The notes beneath the pieces are model-generated. The model was not told the origin of the DNA. It made no database searches and was given only the letters and a program-made list of their open reading frames with translations. A stretch of 9,557 nucleotides of DNA from Actinomycetota bacterium (GTDB lineage Bacteria; Actinomycetota; Actinomycetes; Mycobacteriales; Micromonosporaceae), in assembly GCA_005885115.1 (NCBI GenBank), contig VAXX01000133.1, positions 793-10,349 of the forward strand, written 5' to 3'. The position numbers and the translations under genes are program-made. Of this stretch, positions 5,567 through 9,557 are shown in pieces; position 1 is the first letter of the stretch; each line of letters opens with the position of its first letter.

Positions 5567-6714
5567 GCTCCCACCTCCACCCAGCCGCCGGTGCGTACCG
5601 ACCCGGTCATCGCGTCCAGGACCAGCGCCGCGGCGAGCGCGTCCCCGATCGTCGCGCCGTACGGCTTGCCCTCGGCCACCGAACGCAGAAAGCGTTCCGC
5701 CTCAACGACTTTCAGGTCGTCGAAGCTCATCGGGATGCCGGCGCCGGGCGCGAACGCGGTGAGGTCGCCGTCGCCGGGACGGGCGAGGACGGTGCTGACG
5801 CTCTGGTCCTGGTAATCCTCGCCGAGGCTGCGCCGTAGCTCCCCCATCCGGCGGAAGTCCCAGGCGAGCATCCCGTGCGTACCGTGCACCTCCACGCCGT
5901 ACGCGCACTGCTCGCCGACGCTGACCCGGCTGGCTTCCAGAACGCCCCGGGCGCCGCCCGCGAAGCGCAGCAGGGCCGCGACGTAGTCCTCGTTCTCCAC
6001 CTCGCCCAGCTCGCCGCTGCCGCGTGCGAAGTGGCTGCCGGAGCTGGCCGGGCGGGGGCGGCGCGGGATGACGACCGCGGTGTCGGCGACCACCGAGGCG
6101 ATCTCGCCGATCAGGTACCGGGCTAGGTCCACGCCGTGCGAGGCGAGATCGCCGAGGACGCCGTTGCCGCCCCGGGCCCGCTCGAAGCGCCAGGACAGGG
6201 CGCCCTGCGGATGGGCGGCGTAGTCGCTGAACAGCCGGATCCGTACGTGCGTCACCGTGCCCAGATCGCCGCACGCGATGTGCTGCCGTGCGGCGGCCAC
6301 CGCCGGGGCGTTGCGGTAGTTGAAGCCGACCGTGCACTGGACGCCGGCCCGGGACACCGCGTCGGCGACGGTGGCCGCGTCGGCGGCGGACAGCCCGACC
6401 GGCTTCTCGATCCACAGGTGCTTTCCCGCCTCGGCGACCGCTACGCCGATCTCGCGGTGCAGGACGTTGGGCGCGGTGACCGAGACGGCGTGCACCCGCG
6501 GATGGCTGACCAGCTCGCGCCAGTCCACGGTGGACACTCCGAATCCGTACCGCTGGGCGGCCGCGTCCGCACGGCCCGGCTCGCGATCGGCGACCGCGAT
6601 CAGCTCGGGGCGCAGGGGCGCGTCCGGGTAGTGGTGCGCCAGGCGGGCGTACGCACGGGTGTGCACCTCGCCCATCCAGCCGAACCCGACGACCCCGACC
6701 CCGATCGCGGTCAT
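5563..6714 (-). CDS. Gfo/Idh/MocA oxidoreductase, 383 aa (inositol/sugar dehydrogenase-like)
   Basis: This is a second NAD(P)-dependent sugar or cyclitol dehydrogenase. It has the Rossmann motif GVVGFGWMG at residues 7-15, VADRE at 41-45, and the catalytic WIEKPVG at 101-107 (Lys104). The D-x3-H motif sits in LGDLASHGVDLARYL at 187-201 (Asp189, His193). The substrate-domain catalytic pair is complete here, unlike in its downstream neighbour. It is longer than the neighbour and clearly divergent from it, so the pair is not a recent duplication. The ATG at 6714 overlaps the upstream stop (ATGA). The likely reaction is oxidation of a ring hydroxyl to a ketone, for example on scyllo- or myo-inositol or a related pyranose. 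The substrate cannot be fixed from the sequence. Confidence 0.92.
   Translation of the reverse strand: MTAIGVGVVGFGWMGEVHTRAYARLAHHYPDAPLRPELIAVADREPGRADAAAQRYGFGVSTVDWRELVSHPRVHAVSVTAPNVLHREIGVAVAEAGKHLWIEKPVGLSAADAATVADAVSRAGVQCTVGFNYRNAPAVAAARQHIACGDLGTVTHVRIRLFSDYAAHPQGALSWRFERARGGNGVLGDLASHGVDLARYLIGEIASVVADTAVVIPRRPRPASSGSHFARGSGELGEVENEDYVAALLRFAGGARGVLEASRVSVGEQCAYGVEVHGTHGMLAWDFRRMGELRRSLGEDYQDQSVSTVLARPGDGDLTAFAPGAGIPMSFDDLKVVEAERFLRSVAEGKPYGATIGDALAAALVLDAMTGSVRTGGWVEVGA
6523..6535. repeat. Palindrome GTCCAC-N-GTGGAC, copy 3 (in the 383-aa oxidoreductase gene)
   Basis: This is a perfect 6+1+6 palindrome. On the coding strand it reads TCC ACC GTG GAC, encoding Ser-Thr-Val-Asp at residues 61-64. 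Confidence 0.75.
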
Positions 6715-7565
6715 CCGGTCACCTTCTCCAGGTACGCCAGGCTCCGCCGGACGTCCTCGACCGGACCGGTGTCCGGGGCCGGCGGCCCGTCCAGCGCGGT
6801 GTCCTGCTCCAGGACGTACCAGCCGGGGTAGCCGGAGTCGGTGAGTCCCCGGACGATCCCGGCGATGTCCACGTCGCCCTCGCCGAGGGGTACGTACAGG
6901 CCGGCCCGGACCGCCCCGACGTAGCTGACGTCACCGCCCGCGACGCTGGCCGCGACCGACGCCCGTACGTCCTTCAGGTGCACGTGCGCGATCCGCTCGG
7001 GGACCGTCGCGATCAGCTCGACCGGATCGGTACCGCCGATGAGCAGGTGCCCGGTGTCCAGGCACAGCGGCACGTCGCTGTCCTCCAGCAGCCGCCGTAC
7101 CGAGGCGCGGTCCTCGATCGCGGTACCGACATGGGGATGCAGCGCCGCGGTCAGCCGGTGCTCAGCGGCCACCCGACGCAGGCTGTCCAATGTGGACAGC
7201 AGGACCCGCCATTCCGTCTCGGTGAGCGTCACCCTACGGTCGTAGCTACCGTCGGCGGACCGGGCCGCGAGGACGACGACCTCGGCCCCGGCCGCCGCCA
7301 ACGTGGCGATGGCCGCCGCGGCGGCCGCCAGGTCGCCCGCCGTGGCGCAGTGCATCGGTACCGGCAGGAAACCGCCGACCAGCCGCAGCCCGTACGGTTC
7401 CAGCGTGGCCCGGACATCGGTGCCGAGGTACCCGGTCGGACCAAGCTCGGTCGCGTCCAGCCCGAGCGAGCGCAACTGGGCGAGAACCACCTCCGGCGGC
7501 AGCTCGTACCCCCAGTCGGGTGCCTCGCACACCCCCCACGAGATCGGCGCACCCGCGAGTCTCAC
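6711..7565 (-). CDS. IolE-like TIM-barrel sugar isomerase/epimerase (inosose dehydratase-like), 284 aa
   Basis: This belongs to the xylose isomerase-like AP endonuclease-2 fold family. The N terminus [20 protein letters not shown] (residues 5-24) with [10 protein letters not shown] (39-48) is the pattern of inosose dehydratase (IolE) relatives. Likely metal and active-site residues are in ALHPHVGT (141-148), CLDTGHL (168-174, Asp170), HVHLKDV (194-200, His196) and VLEQD (251-255, Glu253). IolE dehydrates 2-keto-myo-inositol; related proteins isomerise or epimerise ketosugars. Sitting between the importer and two dehydrogenases, it probably acts on the ketone one of them makes. The GTG start at 7565 overlaps the ATPase stop (GTGA) and has GGAGG 7 nt upstream. 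An alternative is a generic sugar phosphate isomerase/epimerase without inositol specificity. Confidence 0.88.
   Translation of the reverse strand: MRLAGAPISWGVCEAPDWGYELPPEVVLAQLRSLGLDATELGPTGYLGTDVRATLEPYGLRLVGGFLPVPMHCATAGDLAAAAAAIATLAAAGAEVVVLAARSADGSYDRRVTLTETEWRVLLSTLDSLRRVAAEHRLTAALHPHVGTAIEDRASVRRLLEDSDVPLCLDTGHLLIGGTDPVELIATVPERIAHVHLKDVRASVAASVAGGDVSYVGAVRAGLYVPLGEGDVDIAGIVRGLTDSGYPGWYVLEQDTALDGPPAPDTGPVEDVRRSLAYLEKVTG
7185..7197. repeat. Degenerate palindrome copy 4 (in the IolE-like gene)
   Basis: GTCCAATGTGGAC has one mismatch to the other copies. On the coding strand it reads TCC ACA TTG GAC, encoding Ser-Thr-Leu-Asp at residues 124-127, in the same codon phase as the other three. 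Confidence 0.6.
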
Positions 7566-8383
7566 GAGATGTCCTCCAGCATCTCCTGGCCGACCGAGGT
7601 CCGTTCCAGTTCGTGCGCGAGCTGTTCCAGTTCGGCGCCGCCGGCCATCAGCCGGGTCAGCTCGGGCAGCGGGATCTCCGACTTGGCGAAGTCACCGAGA
7701 CTGCGGCCCCGGTTGAGCAACAGAAACCGGTCCCCCACCGGGTACGCGTGGTGCGGGTTGTGGGTGATGAAGATGACCCCGAGGCCGCGGTCGCGGGCCT
7801 GCACGATGTACTTGAGCACCACGCCGGCCTGTTTGACGCCCAGCGCCGAGGTCGGCTCGTCGAGGATCAGCAGCCGGGCACCGAAGTACACCGCCCGCGC
7901 GATGGCCACCGACTGGCGCTCGCCGCCGGACAGCGTACCCACCGGCTGGTCCGGATCACGGATGTCGATGCCCATGTCGAGCATCTCCTTGCGGGTGGTC
8001 CGCTTGGCCGTCTCACTGTCGAATCGGCGCCACGGCCCCCAGCCCTTGGTCGGCTCGGAGCCGAGGAAGAAGTTGCGCCAGATGGCCATCAGCGGGACCA
8101 TCGCGAGGTCCTGGTACACCGTGGCGATGCCGGCGTCCAGGGCGGCGCGCGGGGTCGGCAGGATCAGCCGCTTGCCGTCCAGGAACAGCTCGCCACGGTC
8201 CGGCTGGTACACGCCGGACAGGATTTTGATGAACGTTGACTTGCCCGCGCCGTTGTCGCCGAGCACGCAGGTGACCTGCCCGGCGCGTACGGTGGTGGAG
8301 ATGCCGTACAGCGAGATGACGCTGCCGAATGTCTTGGCGATATCGCTGATCTCCAGTAGTGGCGCGGTTTCCGCCTCAGTCAT
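7562..8383 (-). CDS. ABC importer ATP-binding protein, sugar/inositol type (FrcA/RbsA-like single domain), 273 aa
   Basis: This is a complete ABC nucleotide-binding domain. Walker A is GDNGAGKST (residues 42-50), the Q-loop Gln91 is in ATVYQDLA, the signature LSGGERQ is at 151-157, Walker B LLILDEP at 171-177 and the switch His208 in [20 protein letters not shown] is typical of the ribose/fructose/inositol importer class. It is a single-domain protein rather than the roughly 500-aa fused RbsA. The C-terminal extension after about residue 235 is acidic and helical. It works at the cytoplasmic face with the neighbouring permease as a dimer. The ATG at 8383 has GGAGGT 8 nt upstream and follows the permease stop by 6 bp. 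Confidence 0.95.
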   Translation of the reverse strand: MTEAETAPLLEISDIAKTFGSVISLYGISTTVRAGQVTCVLGDNGAGKSTFIKILSGVYQPDRGELFLDGKRLILPTPRAALDAGIATVYQDLAMVPLMAIWRNFFLGSEPTKGWGPWRRFDSETAKRTTRKEMLDMGIDIRDPDQPVGTLSGGERQSVAIARAVYFGARLLILDEPTSALGVKQAGVVLKYIVQARDRGLGVIFITHNPHHAYPVGDRFLLLNRGRSLGDFAKSEIPLPELTRLMAGGAELEQLAHELERTSVGQEMLEDIS

Positions 8384-8389
8384 CGCAGG

Positions 8390-9430
8390 TCACCTCCGGG
8401 TCTGTTCGGCGTAGCGGCGGACCACCTGGGTGGCGAGTACGGCCAGCAGCAGCATGGCGCCGAGGAAGAACTTGAACCAGTCGGCGTCCCAGCCGGCGTA
8501 CACGATGCCCTGCGAGGTCATGCCGAAGATGAGCGCGCCGACCGACGCCCCGATCGCCGAGCCGAAGCCACCGGTGAGCAGGCAGCCGCCGATCACCGCG
8601 GCCACAATGTAGATGAGTTCCTGGCCGAAGCCGGCCTGCGCCTGGATCGAGGTGAGCCGGGTGATCTGGGTGTTGCCGATGAACCAGGCCGCCGTCGAGG
8701 TCAGCATGAACAGGGTGATGGTGGTGCGCCTGACCGGTACGCCGACGTAGGTGCTGGCGTTGCGTTCCCCGCCGACGGCGAAGATCCAGTTACCGAACCT
8801 GGTGCGCAGCAACAGGTACGAGCCGCCGATGGTGACCAGGATCCACCACAGGATGGCGATCTCGAACGGCGCGCCGGCGATGGTGACCGTACTGGCGAGC
8901 ACCCGGCGCAGGATCCGGTACCCGGCCACCTTGTCGAAGTTGTTGACCTGCACCGTGTTCGTGACCAGTTTGGTGATGCCGAGGTTGAGCCCTTGCAGCA
9001 TCAGGAAGGTGCCCAGGGTGATGATGAAGCTGGGCAGCCCGGTGCGCATCACCAGGTACCCGTTGACGAAGCCGATGGCCAGGCAGATGGCCAGCGACAG
9101 GGCCAACGCCAGCCAGGTGTCGAGCCCGTAGTAGGTGGTCAGGAGGCCGCTGGCGAGGCCGGCCGTACCGGTCTGGACGCCGGCGGACAGGTCGAAGTGC
9201 CCGCCGATCATCAGCAGGGCCACGGCGACCGCCATGATGCCCAGCGTCGAGGCGGGATCCAGCCAGTTCGCGATGCCCTGCGCGGACCGGAAGACATCCG
9301 ACAGCGACGCGAAGAAGATGAAGACGACGACGGCGCCGATCAGCGAACCGAGTTCGGGCTTGACCAGCAGCCGGCGCAGCGGCCCGACGCGGGCCACCCG
9401 CTCATCGGCGCCGATCGCGGTGGCGGCCAT
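8390..9430 (-). CDS. ABC sugar/polyol importer permease (RbsC/FrcB-like, BPD_transp_2 family), 346 aa
   Basis: This is an integral membrane permease with about 8-10 hydrophobic segments, for example around residues 28-45, 62-77, 104-123, 135-153, 189-208, 236-252, 271-287, 291-304 and 321-335. The family's diagnostic blocks are present: GHFDLSAG at 77-84 (the usual GGIDLSVG), RTRFGNWIFAVGGERNAS at 209-226 (the cytoplasmic loop contacting the ATPase) and GGCLLTGGFGSAIGASVGAL at 281-300. It would form the channel for a monosaccharide or cyclitol with the ATPase downstream and the binding protein upstream. The ATG at 9430 has GGAGG 7 nt upstream. The substrate is not determined by the permease sequence; inositol is favoured only by the neighbouring enzymes. 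Confidence 0.95.
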   Translation of the reverse strand: MAATAIGADERVARVGPLRRLLVKPELGSLIGAVVVFIFFASLSDVFRSAQGIANWLDPASTLGIMAVAVALLMIGGHFDLSAGVQTGTAGLASGLLTTYYGLDTWLALALSLAICLAIGFVNGYLVMRTGLPSFIITLGTFLMLQGLNLGITKLVTNTVQVNNFDKVAGYRILRRVLASTVTIAGAPFEIAILWWILVTIGGSYLLLRTRFGNWIFAVGGERNASTYVGVPVRRTTITLFMLTSTAAWFIGNTQITRLTSIQAQAGFGQELIYIVAAVIGGCLLTGGFGSAIGASVGALIFGMTSQGIVYAGWDADWFKFFLGAMLLLAVLATQVVRRYAEQTRR

Positions 9431-9451
9431 GAGGGAACCTCCAGGGGGTGG

Positions 9452-9480
9452 GCGGAGGGGGCGGGGAACACCCCCTCCGC
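9452..9480. promoter_or_regulatory. Strong intergenic hairpin between binding-protein and permease genes
   Basis: The perfect 10-bp arms GCGGAGGGGG (9452-9461) and CCCCCTCCGC (9471-9480) surround a 9-nt loop. The hairpin starts 7 nt after the stop of the substrate-binding protein gene and ends before the ribosome binding site of the permease gene. It is the only real spacer in an otherwise overlapping operon. In importer operons such hairpins commonly terminate part of the transcription or protect the 3' end of the upstream message, giving more binding protein than permease. That role is inferred here. There is no U-tract. Confidence 0.7.
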
Positions 9481-9487
9481 GGGCGAT

Positions 9488-9557
9488 TCATCGGGTACCG
9501 GCGGCCGCCAGCTTCTCGATCTTGGCGGCGTTGTCCTTGGTGACCAGCGTCGGACCG
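9488..9557 (-). CDS. ABC sugar/polyol substrate-binding protein, C-terminal end only
   Basis: On the minus strand the last 22 full codons read GPTLVTKDNAAKIEKLAAAG followed by Thr-Arg and TGA (9490-9488). The phrase LVTKDNA resembles the C-terminal end of periplasmic-binding-protein-like ribose/inositol importer components. Its place directly upstream of the permease is where such a gene belongs. In actinomycetes this would be a lipoprotein anchored outside the membrane that delivers substrate to the permease. The signal peptide and ligand-binding domains are outside the window, so specificity cannot be read. Confidence 0.75.
   Translation of the reverse strand, partial: GPTLVTKDNAAKIEKLAAAGTR

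Noticed and set aside
4805..5815. Plus-strand open frames of 336 and 291 codons opposite the oxidoreductases
   Set aside because: Antisense to two complete Rossmann-fold enzymes with ribosome binding sites; no recognisable motif of their own.
4583..6714. Recent tandem duplication of the two Gfo/Idh/MocA genes
   Set aside because: They differ in length (327 vs 383 aa), in motif wording and in the catalytic Asp; apart from shared family motifs the sequences are too different for a recent duplication.
6978..8414. A 478-codon plus-strand open frame opposite the IolE-like and ATPase genes
   Set aside because: Antisense to a perfect ABC ATPase; its Ser/Arg-rich composition is typical of complementary-strand shadow frames.
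1..9557. CRISPR array, tRNA or rRNA genes, insertion sequence or phage att site
   Set aside because: No regularly spaced repeats, cloverleaf-like segments, transposase motifs or terminal inverted repeats were seen on either strand.

Overview
The window is very GC-rich with strong codon-position bias. It carries a conservon (a roadblock protein, a DUF742 protein and a small GTPase) and secreted enzymes with Sec-type signal peptides. This points to a filamentous high-GC actinomycete. The frequent GTAC tetramers and the overall codon habit would fit Micromonosporaceae (Micromonospora/Actinoplanes-like), but that family assignment is inference.

Layout. (1) 1-1113, plus strand: the distal end of a conservon (cvnB tail, cvnC, cvnD). 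Short gaps or overlaps couple the genes, and the segment closes with a strong hairpin whose loop holds the cvnD stop codon. (2) 1143-2666, minus strand: a secreted type I sulfatase with an intact C-C-P-S-R formylglycine motif, converging on cvnD. (3) 2700-3428, plus strand: a DUF2071/YqjF-like protein, divergent from the sulfatase across about 33 bp. (4) 3415-4508, minus strand: a GH64 beta-1,3-glucanase gene broken by an internal deletion plus frameshift. The deletion removes the segment where the family carries its catalytic Glu. Its promoter, a 12-bp LacI-type palindrome and its ribosome binding site look intact. (5) 4583-9557, minus strand, read right to left: a tightly packed operon of an ABC sugar/polyol importer (substrate-binding protein tail, permease, ATPase), an IolE-like TIM-barrel protein and two tandem Gfo/Idh/MocA oxidoreductases. 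Four of the junctions are 4-bp stop/start overlaps or a 6-bp gap. Only the binding-protein/permease junction has a real spacer, and it contains a perfect 10-bp inverted repeat.

How the genes fit together. The operon in (5) reads as uptake followed by NAD(P)-dependent oxidation and isomerisation or dehydration of a cyclitol (inositol-like) or related sugar. The first steps of inositol breakdown are represented; iolB, iolC, iolD and a regulator are not in the window. The smaller oxidoreductase has Gly where inositol dehydrogenases have the catalytic-triad Asp, so its activity is uncertain. The sulfatase and the broken glucanase are secreted polysaccharide-acting functions that are separate from the operon.

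Beyond the genes, two sequence-level signals stand out. A 13-bp palindrome GTCCAC-N-GTGGAC occurs three times perfectly and once with one mismatch, in four different genes, always in the codon phase that reads Ser-Thr-(Val/Leu)-Asp. GTAC is also clearly over-represented. I found no CRISPR array, tRNA, rRNA, transposase or prophage gene. There is no gene-free stretch longer than 300 bp.
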